Part shown: positions 53,092 to 61,396 of the stretch, piece after piece | Layout of the letters: each line of letters begins with the position of its first letter | How positions within the stretch are numbered: position 1 is the stretch's first letter | Source: Bacteroides eggerthii | GTDB lineage: Bacteria > Bacteroidota > Bacteroidia > Bacteroidales > Bacteroidaceae | NCBI RefSeq assembly: GCF_025146565.1 | Contig: NZ_CP102258.1 | Coordinates: 2,388,001-2,452,000 of the forward strand | Reading direction: 5' to 3' | DNA length: 64,000 nucleotides | Notes under the pieces: generated by a model | Told to the model about the DNA's origin: nothing | Databases searched by the model: none | Seen by the model: the letters and a program-made list of their open reading frames with translations, nothing else | Made by a program: the position numbers and the translations under genes

Positions 53092-54279
53092 ATGAAAAAA
53101 GTTTTCGAGAAGATTGTGGAGGGCATATTGGCTTGTAGCGGCTTTGTAACGAGTCTTACGATTGTGCTAATCGTCTTATTCCTTTTTTCTGAAGCGGTGG
53201 GACTGTTCAACAGCCGGGTGATAGAAGAGGGATATGTGCTGGCTTTGAATAAAGATAATAAGGTAAGCGAACTAACTCCGGTTCAGATAAAGGATATTTT
53301 CGATGAAGAGATAACCAATTGGCAGGAAGTCGGTGGGGAGAATCTCCCTATCCGGCTTTTTCGTTTGGAAGATGTTACACGCTACTATACGGAAGAGCAG
53401 TTGGGAGCGTCTTATGAGAATGTGGGGGCATGCATTACGGATCTGGTGGAACGTACACCGGGAATCGTGGCTTTTGTGCCGCAGCAGTTCATTGGCAGTT
53501 CCGGCGCTGTCCGTTTGCTGCCAGACAACACCATTTCACTGAAAGATGTCTTTGCCGGAGCTGAATGGTTTCCGACAGCGACGCCTGCTCCGCAATTCGG
53601 CTTTCTGCCGCTGATAACGGGTACGTTGTGGGTGAGCCTTTTCGCTATTCTCATAGCCTTGCCGTTCGGCTTGGCAGTGGCTGTTTATATGTCTGAGGTG
53701 GCAAACCATAAGATACGGAACCTGATGAAGCCTATTATTGAACTGTTGAGTGGCATTCCTTCCGTTGTCTACGGTTTCTTCGGGTTGATTGTGATAGTTC
53801 CTTTTTTGCAGAAAGTCTTTGATCTGCCTGTGGGGGAAAGCGGGTTGGCGGGAAGTATTGTGCTTGCCATTATGGCGCTCCCCACTATCATTACGGTGAC
53901 GGAGGATGCCATGCGTAATTGTCCGCGTGCCATGCGGGAAGCCAGTCTGGCGCTCGGCGCTTCACAGTGGCAGACTATATATAAGGTGGTGATACCTTAT
54001 TCCATTTCCGGTATTACGTCCGGTGTTGTCTTGGGCATCGGTCGTGCGGTTGGTGAAACGATGGCAGTGCTGATGGTGACGGGAAATGCTGCTGTGATTC
54101 CCCATACGATTCTGGAACCTTTGCGCACAATTCCCGCTACCATTGCAGCGGAACTGGGTGAAGCGCCGGCAGGAGGAGCGCATTACGAAGCGTTGTTCCT
54201 TTTGGGAGTTGTATTGTTTTTCATCAGCTTATTGATAAACTTCACAGTAGAAGCTGTATCTTCGGGCAAAAGAAAATAA
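53092..54279 (+). CDS. pstC: Phosphate ABC transporter permease PstC with embedded PstS-like lobe
   Basis: Inner-membrane subunit of the phosphate importer. Numbered from the ATG at 53092 (395 residues): helix 1 at about 20-38, then a periplasmic insert at 44-165, then the five-helix permease core (LITGTLWVSLFAILIALPFG ... EAA loop ASLALGASQWQT). Residues 46-134 of the insert match PstS residues 101-200 of the same operon (both LT-x-QxxDIF, ITNW-x-x-VGG, PGIVAFV/GAIGYVG) but lack the TSSGT phosphate loop. The GTG at 53068 lies in the leader and is rejected as start. Next gene pstA is 7 bases on. Confidence 0.93.
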   Translation: MKKVFEKIVEGILACSGFVTSLTIVLIVLFLFSEAVGLFNSRVIEEGYVLALNKDNKVSELTPVQIKDIFDEEITNWQEVGGENLPIRLFRLEDVTRYYTEEQLGASYENVGACITDLVERTPGIVAFVPQQFIGSSGAVRLLPDNTISLKDVFAGAEWFPTATPAPQFGFLPLITGTLWVSLFAILIALPFGLAVAVYMSEVANHKIRNLMKPIIELLSGIPSVVYGFFGLIVIVPFLQKVFDLPVGESGLAGSIVLAIMALPTIITVTEDAMRNCPRAMREASLALGASQWQTIYKVVIPYSISGITSGVVLGIGRAVGETMAVLMVTGNAAVIPHTILEPLRTIPATIAAELGEAPAGGAHYEALFLLGVVLFFISLLINFTVEAVSSGKRK

Positions 54280-54286
54280 AAAGAAT

Positions 54287-55147
54287 ATGATAAATAGAAA
54301 ACATCTTTCGCAAAACATTGCATTCGGATTGTTCCGTTTGCTGAGTTTAAGTGTGGTAGGAATACTTTTTGCTATTCTCGGCTTCATCATATATAAAGGT
54401 GTAGGAGTTATAGACTGGGAGTTCCTGACGAGTGCGCCGACAGACGGTATGACCTCGGGCGGTATTCTGCCGGCTATTGTCGGCACTTTTTGCCTGATGG
54501 CGGGCAGCGCGTTATTTGCCTTTCCGGTAGGGGTGATGAGTGGCATCTATATGAATGAATATGCACCTAAAGGTTGGGTTGTGCGCTTCATCCGCATAAT
54601 GACGAACAACTTGAGTGGCATACCTTCTATTGTATTCGGTCTTTTTGGTATGGCATTGTTTGTTAACTATATGGACTTTGGTGACAGCATTTTGGCGGGG
54701 TCGCTTACACTAGGATTGTTGAGTCTGCCTTTAGTGATCCGTACCACCGAGGAAGCCTTGAAGGCGATTCCCGACAGTCTGCGTGAGGGCAGCCGCGCAT
54801 TGGGAGCCACCAAACTGCAAACAATCTGGCACGTAATTCTGCCGATGGGGATGCCCAACATCATTACCGGACTGATTCTGGCCTTAGGGCGTGTGTCCGG
54901 AGAAACGGCGCCTATTCTCTTTACCTGTGCAGCCTATTTCCTGCCGCAACTGCCCGGCAGTATTTTCGATCAGTGTATGGCGTTGCCCTATCATTTGTAT
55001 GTCATCTCCACCAGTGGTACGGATATGGAAGCCCAGTTGCCCATTGCCTATGGAACAGCTTTGGTACTGATAATAATTATTCTTTTGGTGAATCTGCTGG
55101 CAAATGCTTTGCGGAAATATTTCGAGAAGAAAATAAAAATGAACTAA
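54287..55147 (+). CDS. pstA: Phosphate ABC transporter permease PstA
   Basis: Second permease subunit, 286 residues and about six helices: ILPAIVGTFCLMAGSALFAFPVGVMSGIYM, NNLSGIPSIVFGLFG, the EAA-like loop REGSRALGATKLQT that docks onto PstB, and PMGMPNIITGLILALGRVSGETAPILFT. Pairs with PstC to form the channel. Lies 7 bases after pstC and 12 bases before pstB. Confidence 0.95.
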   Translation: MINRKHLSQNIAFGLFRLLSLSVVGILFAILGFIIYKGVGVIDWEFLTSAPTDGMTSGGILPAIVGTFCLMAGSALFAFPVGVMSGIYMNEYAPKGWVVRFIRIMTNNLSGIPSIVFGLFGMALFVNYMDFGDSILAGSLTLGLLSLPLVIRTTEEALKAIPDSLREGSRALGATKLQTIWHVILPMGMPNIITGLILALGRVSGETAPILFTCAAYFLPQLPGSIFDQCMALPYHLYVISTSGTDMEAQLPIAYGTALVLIIIILLVNLLANALRKYFEKKIKMN

Positions 55148-55159
55148 ACCGATAAAATC

Positions 55160-55924
55160 ATGAATGACGTGATGAATAAAATAGAAACATGCGATGTAAA
55201 TTTCTGGTATGGTAACTTCCACGCGCTGAAAGGAATCAGCATGGATATTGCGGAGAAATCGGTTGTGGCGTTTATCGGCCCTTCCGGTTGCGGTAAGTCT
55301 ACTTTTCTCCGCTTGTTGAACCGTATGAACGATTTGATACCCGATACCCGTCTGACCGGTGAGGTTCTTATTGACGGTCAGGATATATATAAGAAAGGTG
55401 TGCAAGTGGACGAGCTGCGTAAGAATGTCGGCATGGTGTTTCAGCGTCCCAATCCTTTTCCGAAAAGCATCTTTGAAAATGTTGCTTACGGATTGCGCGT
55501 CAATGGCGTTACAGACAGTGCGTTTATCCGACGTCGGGTGGAGGAGGCTTTGAGAGGAGCTGCCCTTTGGGATGAAGTGAAAGATAAACTCAAGGTATCT
55601 GCCTACGCCCTTTCCGGCGGACAGCAGCAACGTCTGTGCATAGCCCGCGCCATGGCGGTATCTCCGTCTGTCTTGCTGATGGATGAACCGGCATCTGCTC
55701 TCGATCCTATTTCGACGGCTAAGGTGGAGGAACTTATCCATGAGCTGAAGAAGCAGTACACCATTGTAATCGTCACCCATAACATGCAGCAGGCTGCCCG
55801 CGTAAGCGATAGTACCGCTTTTTTCTATATGGGCGAAATGGTAGAGTTCGGTGATACGAAGAAGATATTCACCAATCCTGATAAGGTGGAGACACAGAAC
55901 TATATTACAGGGCGCTTCGGATAA
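55160..55924 (+). CDS. pstB: Phosphate ABC transporter ATPase PstB
   Basis: ATPase driving phosphate import. 254 residues: Walker [10 protein letters not shown] at 40-48, Q-loop [22 protein letters not shown], signature [17 protein letters not shown], Walker [13 protein letters not shown]-loop IVIVTHNM, and the GRFG end typical of PstB. The ATG at 55160 or M5 could start; both fit. Confidence 0.97.
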   Translation: MNDVMNKIETCDVNFWYGNFHALKGISMDIAEKSVVAFIGPSGCGKSTFLRLLNRMNDLIPDTRLTGEVLIDGQDIYKKGVQVDELRKNVGMVFQRPNPFPKSIFENVAYGLRVNGVTDSAFIRRRVEEALRGAALWDEVKDKLKVSAYALSGGQQQRLCIARAMAVSPSVLLMDEPASALDPISTAKVEELIHELKKQYTIVIVTHNMQQAARVSDSTAFFYMGEMVEFGDTKKIFTNPDKVETQNYITGRFG

Positions 55925-55994
55925 CAGGTTGTTTCATGCGTTGGAACAAGTGATATGATTATGGAATTGATAATTTTGAAATAGAAGAAACATT

Positions 55995-56690
55995 ATGGTA
56001 AAGTTTATCGAATCAGAGCTCGTCTTGCTGAAAAAGGAAGTAGACGAAATGTGGACTTTGGTGTATAACCAGCTTGACCGCGCAGGAGAAGCCGTACTGA
56101 CCCTGGACAAAGAACTGGCACAGCAAGTATTGGTGCGCGAACGTCGTGTCAATGCTTTTGAGCTTAAAATAGACAGTGATATAGAAGATATCATCGCTCT
56201 CTATAATCCTGTGGCTATCGACTTACGTTTTGTGCTCGCCATGCTCAAAATCAATTCGAACCTGGAACGTTTGGGTGACTTTGCTGAAGGCATAGCCCGC
56301 TTTGCCATAAATTGCAAAGAGCCTGTCTTGGATGGTGAATTGTTACAGAAACTGCGTTTGGAAGAAATGATCAGTCAGGTATTGTCCATGCTTGAACTTG
56401 CCAAAAAAGCGCTTCAGGAAGAGAGTCAGGAAATGGCAACCGCTGTGTTTGCCAAAGATAATCTGTTGGATGAAATCAATGCGAATGGCACTGCTGTTCT
56501 TGCAGACTATATCGGCAAACATCCCGAAAGCGCACTTTCTTGCCTGAATTTGGTTAGTGTATTCCGTAAGCTGGAGCGTTCCGGTGACCACATCACGAAT
56601 ATAGCTGAAGAAATAGTGTTCTTTATCGATGCAAAAGTGCTAAAACATAGCGGGCGTACGGACGAACAGTACCCGAATGATAAGAAATAA
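55995..56690 (+). CDS. phoU: PhoU family phosphate signalling protein
   Basis: Negative regulator that links Pst transporter state to the phosphate two-component system. 231 residues of two three-helix bundles, each with the metal-binding pattern: ERRVNAFELKIDSDIEDIIALYNPVAIDLRFVLAMLKI and DEINANGTAVLADY then LVSVFRKLERSGDHITNIAEEIVF. Lies 70 bases after pstB at the end of the operon; no terminator hairpin immediately follows. Confidence 0.95.
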   Translation: MVKFIESELVLLKKEVDEMWTLVYNQLDRAGEAVLTLDKELAQQVLVRERRVNAFELKIDSDIEDIIALYNPVAIDLRFVLAMLKINSNLERLGDFAEGIARFAINCKEPVLDGELLQKLRLEEMISQVLSMLELAKKALQEESQEMATAVFAKDNLLDEINANGTAVLADYIGKHPESALSCLNLVSVFRKLERSGDHITNIAEEIVFFIDAKVLKHSGRTDEQYPNDKK

Positions 56691-56733
56691 GCACTTTTTT
56701 AGGAAATTTTCAGTGTTTAATAGAAAATAACCC

Positions 56734-56741
56734 TATATTTG
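56734..56741 (+). promoter_or_regulatory. Candidate -7 element after phoU
   Basis: TATATTTG 44 bases after the phoU stop, without a clear partner box. It may mark a start of transcription in the noncoding 521-base region (56691-57211). Confidence 0.4.
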
Positions 56742-56836
56742 TCCATTGAAAACGATTGCAGATGTAGAAAAGTCCTTTGAAATGATAATAAAATCAAAAG
56801 AATTACGGAAAAGATGTTATAAGACATGTTTTTTAA

Positions 56837-56869
56837 TTTGGTTGGTATCACGAAAAGCGCCTATATTTG
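56837..56869 (+). promoter_or_regulatory. Promoter of the candidate small RNA
   Basis: TTTG at 56837-56840, 21 bases, TATATTTG at 56862-56869; exact sigma-ABfr pattern with no coding frame after it. Confidence 0.7.
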
Positions 56870-56875
56870 CAACGT

Positions 56876-56962
56876 TATCCTGAAAACAATCTTTTTACCT
56901 TAAAAAAAACTAATACCTATTGAAAACTGAAAAAGGAGGCTTTGTGAAAAGCTTCCTTTTTT
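56876..56962 (+). ncRNA. Candidate small RNA, about 87 bases
   Basis: Between a full Bacteroides promoter (56837-56869) and an intrinsic terminator (56931-56960 stem plus T run) lie about 87 bases with no start codon in a plausible frame. The start is taken about seven bases after the -7 element. The 5' two thirds are A-rich and unstructured; the 3' end is the terminator hairpin. This fits a trans-acting small RNA or a very short leader. I do not recognise a known family. Confidence 0.55.
56931..56962 (+). terminator. Terminator of the candidate small RNA
   Basis: Stem 56931-56943 with 56948-56960, including one G-T pair, tight loop, followed by a T run. Confidence 0.85.
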
Positions 56963-57057
56963 TATACACGTATGTGGGCGTTTTTTGTCTTTTATTTCAT
57001 ATTTGTAAATCAGTGTGTTAACGTTTTATTGAAATGGGAGCATATTAGTGGAATACC

Positions 57058-57091
57058 GTTTTAGCACCATATTTAGCACCACTTTTAGTAC
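57058..57091. repeat. Three spaced TTTAGCACC-like repeats
   Basis: TTTAGCACCA appears twice about 12-13 bases apart, followed by the related TTTTAGTAC. The spacing is close to one helical turn plus two. It lies between the candidate small RNA and ribE; binding site or leftover of an integration site are both possible. Confidence 0.4.
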
Positions 57092-57163
57092 TTCTCTATT
57101 CGTGGAGAGACAGACACCCGCTCATTTTTTTTAAAACCGCATGGCATAATAAGAACCTTTTTC

Positions 57164-57171
57164 TATCTTTG
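57164..57171 (+). promoter_or_regulatory. Candidate -7 element for ribE
   Basis: TATCTTTG, 40 bases before the ribE ATG; upstream box not recognisable. I see no FMN riboswitch consensus in this gap. Confidence 0.5.
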
Positions 57172-57211
57172 TCTTCTGAAAATAGTAACCCGTAAAATTG
57201 TAAATACCAAT

Positions 57212-57814
57212 ATGTTTTCCGGAATAGTAGAAGAATGTGCCACGCTGGTGGCTATGGTTAGAGACCAAGAAAATGTGCACTTTACTTTCAAGTGTTCTTT
57301 CGTGAGCGAGTTGAAGATAGATCAGAGCATTTCTCATAATGGTGTGTGTCTTACAGTGGTCAGTATGACGGATGATACCTATACGGTGACAGCGATGAAA
57401 GAGACTTTGGACCGTTCCAACCTCGGTTTGTTGGAGGTGGGCGATGAAGTGAATGTGGAGCGCAGCATGATGATGAACGGCCGTTTGGATGGACATATTG
57501 TTCAGGGACATGTAGACCAGACTGCAACTTGCATTGGCATAGAGGATGCCGAAGGCAGTTATTATTTTACGTTCCAATATAAGTTTGATAAGGAAATGGC
57601 GAAGCGCGGCTATATCACTGTAGATAAAGGCTCCGTAACCGTAAACGGTGTCAGTCTGACTGTGTGCAATCCTACGGATGACACTTTCCAGGTGGCCATT
57701 ATTCCCTATACTTTTGAACATACCAATTTCCATGCTTTCAAGAAAGGTAGTGTGGTGAATCTGGAGTTCGATATTATCGGTAAGTATATTAGCAGAATGA
57801 TACAGTACAAGTGA
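57212..57814 (+). CDS. ribE: Riboflavin synthase, alpha subunit
   Basis: Converts two 6,7-dimethyl-8-ribityllumazine molecules to riboflavin. 200 residues in two similar lumazine-binding barrels: MFSGIVEE at the start with F2 in the active site, NGVCLTV and QGHVDQTA in barrel 1, and VNGVSLTV and IPYTFEHTN in barrel 2. The nitroreductase gene begins three bases after its stop, linking flavin synthesis to a flavin user. Confidence 0.96.
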   Translation: MFSGIVEECATLVAMVRDQENVHFTFKCSFVSELKIDQSISHNGVCLTVVSMTDDTYTVTAMKETLDRSNLGLLEVGDEVNVERSMMMNGRLDGHIVQGHVDQTATCIGIEDAEGSYYFTFQYKFDKEMAKRGYITVDKGSVTVNGVSLTVCNPTDDTFQVAIIPYTFEHTNFHAFKKGSVVNLEFDIIGKYISRMIQYK

Positions 57815-57817
57815 GTT

Positions 57818-58357
57818 ATGGATGATTTCTTGCAATTGGTAGCCTCGCGTCAAAGTGACCGGGCCTATGATATGTCTCGCGCCGTAGAGCATGATAAATT
57901 GGAACGTATTTTGGAAGCTGCCCGGCTGTCTCCTTCGGCTTGTAATGCCCAGCCCTGGCGTTTTGTGGTGGTTACCGATCCGGAGCTTGCTGTAAAAGTA
58001 GGCAAGGCTACTGCCGGACTGGGGATGAATAAGTTTGCTAAAGATGCGCCGGTACATATTCTGGTTGTGGAAGAATCAATGAATATCACTTCCTTTTTAG
58101 GAGCTAAGATAAAGGATAAATATTTTCCTTTAATAGATATCGGTATTGCTGCTGCCCACATCACGCTTGCTGCCGAGAGTGAGGGGTTGGGATCGTGTAT
58201 TTTGGGATGGTTCGATGAAAAGGAGATTAAGAAACTCGTTGGTATTCCGGCCAATAAACGGCTGCTGCTTGATATAACGATAGGATATCCGGTGAAAGAG
58301 AAACGGAAGAAATCCAGAAAGTCCCAAGAGAAGGTCGTTTCCTATAATCATTATTAG
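57818..58357 (+). CDS. Nitroreductase family FMN protein
   Basis: FMN-dependent NAD(P)H oxidoreductase-like protein of 179 residues: SRQSDRAYD at the start, ARLSPSACNAQPWRFVVV, DIGIAAAHITLAAESEGLGSCILGWF and IGYPVKEKRKKSR, matching the flavin-binding pattern of the family. Substrate cannot be told. Cotranscribed with ribE (three-base gap). Convergent with the YihY gene, with only six bases between stops and no clear terminator. Confidence 0.9.
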   Translation: MDDFLQLVASRQSDRAYDMSRAVEHDKLERILEAARLSPSACNAQPWRFVVVTDPELAVKVGKATAGLGMNKFAKDAPVHILVVEESMNITSFLGAKIKDKYFPLIDIGIAAAHITLAAESEGLGSCILGWFDEKEIKKLVGIPANKRLLLDITIGYPVKEKRKKSRKSQEKVVSYNHY

Positions 58358-58363
58358 GCTCCT

Positions 58364-59683
58364 TTACAGGTCTTTCAACAGCACTCTGCTTGCGCTTCTG
58401 AAATATTCCTCCCGCGCTTTCATCAGTGTTTCCCATTGTCCATGGAATTCTTTGTCCTTGTCTATCTTGAAGTCTTCGGAGCCATGGGTGTCCAGCTTGT
58501 CCAGCAGGAGGGCGACGTTGAGCTTGTTGATGTCCATGGAGGGCTGGTAGGCAATATCCTGACTTTTGGCATCGGTCACTACTTCGTGTAAAAGGTTGAT
58601 TTCCTGTAATTCATAGAGGGTCTGATTGGTGAGACGTATGGGAATCTGGCACTCTTCGGATATGTCCTCGGCGGTGTAGGGAGGTTCGTTTTTTTCGAAA
58701 CGTTTGGCTATGAGAGACATGATAAGGATGGAAATAAAGTCGCGGTAGCGTCGGCTGATGTTACGTGCGTCCTTGTCGAAACTGAAATTGCGTATATTCT
58801 GCCCCGCATATGTCAGCTCCGCTCCGAAAAGGCAGATTGTCCAAGATATTTGCAGCCATAACAGAAACATGGGGAGTGCCGCGAAACTACCGTAAATGGC
58901 ATTATAACGTGACACCCATAACTGGCTGCTGATGTAGAGGAATTGGAAAGCCTGATGCGCCGTACCCGTCAGAACTCCGGAAATCAGCGCATGCTTGAGT
59001 TTCACCTTTGTGTTAGGCATAAAGACGTACAGTCCTGTGAACATAAACCACGTGAGGACAAACGGTATGAGGCGGATTAGGAACTTTCCGATGGGGGCGA
59101 GTAGGGTGAAGTCCGCCACATTCTTCAGCATGGTACTCATGAATATGGAGAGGCCGCCCGAAACCACCAATAGGAGTGGTATCAGCAGAAGCATGGAGAA
59201 GTAATCGGTGATTTTGCGGTACATGCTTCTTGCTTTCTTCACTTGCCAGATGCGGTTGAAGGTGATTTCCATGTTATTGATCAGGTTGAGTACGGTCCAC
59301 AACAACATGATCAGACCTATCCCGATAAATATGCCGCTTTTGGTTTGCGACAGATAGGAGTTGACAAACTGAAAGATCACTTCTGTTGTTTCCGACGGAC
59401 CGCCGAAGCCCTTGACAATTTGGCTCTCCATTAGATTATCAAAGCCGAACCCGCGTGCAATGGCGAATACAATCGCCAGAATGGGGACAATGGCAAGCAA
59501 AGTGCTGTATGTCAAAGCAGATGCTTTGTTCACAAGCCTGTCTTTGGTGAAACGGTTGATGCAGAGGTAAATGGTTTTGATGATATTATATAAGGAGAAA
59601 GTCGTTTTGGTGACTTCATCTTCTGTGATACGCCAAATGTCGTATGTCAGAAACTTCCAGAGAGTGGCAATACGCTTGTTCAT
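58364..59683 (-). CDS. YihY/BrkB family membrane protein
   Basis: A 439-residue inner-membrane protein with about six helices between residues 50 and 300 (LVNKASALTYSTLLAIVPILAIVFAIA, GIGLIMLLWTVLNLINNMEITFNRIWQV, YGSFAALPMFLLWLQISWTICLFGAEL), as in YihY, once misnamed ribonuclease BN. The C-terminal 130 residues are soluble and include a winged-helix-like stretch (PYTAEDISEECQIPIRLTNQTLYEL). Function in Bacteroides unknown. Confidence 0.9.
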   Translation of the reverse strand: MNKRIATLWKFLTYDIWRITEDEVTKTTFSLYNIIKTIYLCINRFTKDRLVNKASALTYSTLLAIVPILAIVFAIARGFGFDNLMESQIVKGFGGPSETTEVIFQFVNSYLSQTKSGIFIGIGLIMLLWTVLNLINNMEITFNRIWQVKKARSMYRKITDYFSMLLLIPLLLVVSGGLSIFMSTMLKNVADFTLLAPIGKFLIRLIPFVLTWFMFTGLYVFMPNTKVKLKHALISGVLTGTAHQAFQFLYISSQLWVSRYNAIYGSFAALPMFLLWLQISWTICLFGAELTYAGQNIRNFSFDKDARNISRRYRDFISILIMSLIAKRFEKNEPPYTAEDISEECQIPIRLTNQTLYELQEINLLHEVVTDAKSQDIAYQPSMDINKLNVALLLDKLDTHGSEDFKIDKDKEFHGQWETLMKAREEYFRSASRVLLKDL

Positions 59684-59699
59684 AATTGATAATTAAAAA

Positions 59700-60072
59700 A
59701 AAGCAGTCAGTCTGTAAGCCGGGTTCTGTTCCTTCATTGTCAATAAATAAAGGTGTCTGTCATTTATCTGAGCCGTATGTCACCATACATGCTTTAGCGG
59801 TCTACCCTCCGACATGGAGCGAGCAACTCTCATAACGTCGGTTTACATGACCTTACAACTCCTAAGACGCACAGCTTTTGTGTCACCACAAAACTGGTAG
59901 GCTCTTACCCCACCTTCTCACCCTTACCACGACCTGAAGGGCTATGGCGGTTGTTTTCTTCTGCGTTACTCTACCCTCGCGGACAGCTTTCTGTTAGGAA
60001 GTAGGATGCTCTGTGTTGCCCGGACTTTCCTCATACGCGCAAGGCGCAAGCGACAAACCGACCAACTGCTTT
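59700..60072 (-). ncRNA. rnpB: RNase P RNA (bacterial type A)
   Basis: Catalytic RNA that trims tRNA 5' ends. On the minus strand the P4/CR-I hallmark GAGGAAAGTCCGGGC is seen near the 5' end and ACAGAACCCGGCTTACAGAC near the 3' end. The two ends pair as helix P1: AAGCAGT (60071-60065) with ACTGCTT (59707-59701), and a U run follows. Length about 370 fits. A TATCTTTG element at 60087-60080 is the likely promoter. Exact ends are estimated. Confidence 0.95.
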
Positions 60073-60079
60073 AGGACGG

Positions 60080-60087
60080 CAAAGATA
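60080..60087 (-). promoter_or_regulatory. -7 element of rnpB
   Basis: Minus-strand TATCTTTG seven to eight bases before the predicted 5' end of RNase P RNA. Confidence 0.6.
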
Positions 60088-60131
60088 GGGAAAATAAATG
60101 AAAAATGTGTGTCTATTTTGGAAATGTTTCG

Positions 60132-60139
60132 TAGCTTTG
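60132..60139 (+). promoter_or_regulatory. Candidate -7 element for the NlpC/P60 operon
   Basis: TAGCTTTG, 34 bases before the NlpC/P60 start; upstream box not clear. It would drive the three-gene muropeptide operon, divergent from rnpB. Confidence 0.5.
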
Positions 60140-60173
60140 CTAACACTAACAACCCCCATAATCAATGTAGCCT

Positions 60174-61376
60174 ATGAAAAAGTTATCCTCTGTTTTGGTT
60201 TTATTTCTCTTTATACCCTTTTTTACGTTTGCTTCGCAAGTCGGTGACCGTACTATTCCTGTAGAAGTGGCACAACTTTCTGACAGTTTGAAACGTATGT
60301 ATGCTCCGGACAAGCGTGTGGCCTTGTTCGATGTAGATTATTCTTTTGCCGGTAAAAACGTAATGCTGCGTGGTGTTACAACTTCAGCTGAAGCGAAAGC
60401 TGCATTGTTGCAGGGATTGGCAAAAGCAGATTATAAAGTAATGGATTGTATCCAGGTGCTTCCTGACGTGAAAGGATTGGAAGGAAAGACGTACGGTATT
60501 ATCAATGTGTCTGTGGCCAACCTGCGTGCGGCTCCCGATTTCTCTTCGGAAATGATGACGCAGGGATTAATGGGGATGCCCGTACATGTGTTGCAGCGCG
60601 ACGGCTGGATTCACATTCAGACTCCCGATAATTACATTGCATGGGTACATCGTGTGGGTGTGCATCTTGTGAATGAAGCGGAAATGGCTGCATGGAACAA
60701 TGCCGAAAAAATTGTGGTAACGGCTCATTACGGCTTTGTCTATTCCAAGCCGGACCGGACTTCACAGACAATCTCGGACGTGGTGGCAGGCAACCGTTTT
60801 AAATGGGACGGAAGCAAAGGGGCTTTCTATAAAGTGATTTATCCCGATGGCCGCCAAGGATATATCTCCAAATCCATAGCCATGCCCGAAAAGAAATGGC
60901 GCTCCGGCTTGAAACAGGATGCAGCCGATATTATCCGCACTGCACGCACAATGATAGGAATACCTTATCTTTGGGCGGGGACTTCATCGAAAGGGGTGGA
61001 TTGCAGCGGATTCGTGCGTACTATACTTTTTATGCACGACATCATTATCCCGCGTGACGCTTCCCAGCAGGCTTACGTAGGTGAACATATTGACATTGCG
61101 TCCGACTTTTCCAATTTGCAGCCGGGCGATCTGATATTCTTCGGCCGTAAAGCAACTGCGGAACGTAAGGAACGGGTGGTACACGTAGGGATGTATATCG
61201 GCGGCAAGCGTTTCATTCACTCACAGGGGGATGTGCATATCAGCAGTTTTGATCCGTTGGACGAACTGTTTGATGAGTACAACCTCGGACGTTTGTTGTT
61301 TGCCACGCGCGTGTTACCTTATATAAATAAGAAGACGGGACTGAATACGACAGCAACAAATGAGTATTATGAATGA
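60174..61376 (+). CDS. Exported NlpC/P60 endopeptidase with SH3b domains (YkfC-like)
   Basis: Predicted gamma-D-glutamyl-L-diamino acid peptidase acting on muropeptides in the periplasm. 400 residues: signal peptide 1-20 (ending FTFA), an N-terminal domain, two SH3b-like domains (about 105-168 and 178-240), then NlpC/P60 from about 245 with catalytic C277 in GVDCSGFV, H337 in VVHVGMYI and H349. This layout matches Bacteroides YkfC proteins of known structure. The epimerase gene follows after 20 bases. Confidence 0.93.
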   Translation: MKKLSSVLVLFLFIPFFTFASQVGDRTIPVEVAQLSDSLKRMYAPDKRVALFDVDYSFAGKNVMLRGVTTSAEAKAALLQGLAKADYKVMDCIQVLPDVKGLEGKTYGIINVSVANLRAAPDFSSEMMTQGLMGMPVHVLQRDGWIHIQTPDNYIAWVHRVGVHLVNEAEMAAWNNAEKIVVTAHYGFVYSKPDRTSQTISDVVAGNRFKWDGSKGAFYKVIYPDGRQGYISKSIAMPEKKWRSGLKQDAADIIRTARTMIGIPYLWAGTSSKGVDCSGFVRTILFMHDIIIPRDASQQAYVGEHIDIASDFSNLQPGDLIFFGRKATAERKERVVHVGMYIGGKRFIHSQGDVHISSFDPLDELFDEYNLGRLLFATRVLPYINKKTGLNTTATNEYYE

Positions 61377-61396
61377 ACTGATAAAAAATCAATAAC

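Noticed and set aside
57058..57091. CRISPR-like array
   Set aside because: Units are only about 10 bases with 2-3 base gaps; no repeat-spacer structure or cas genes in the window.
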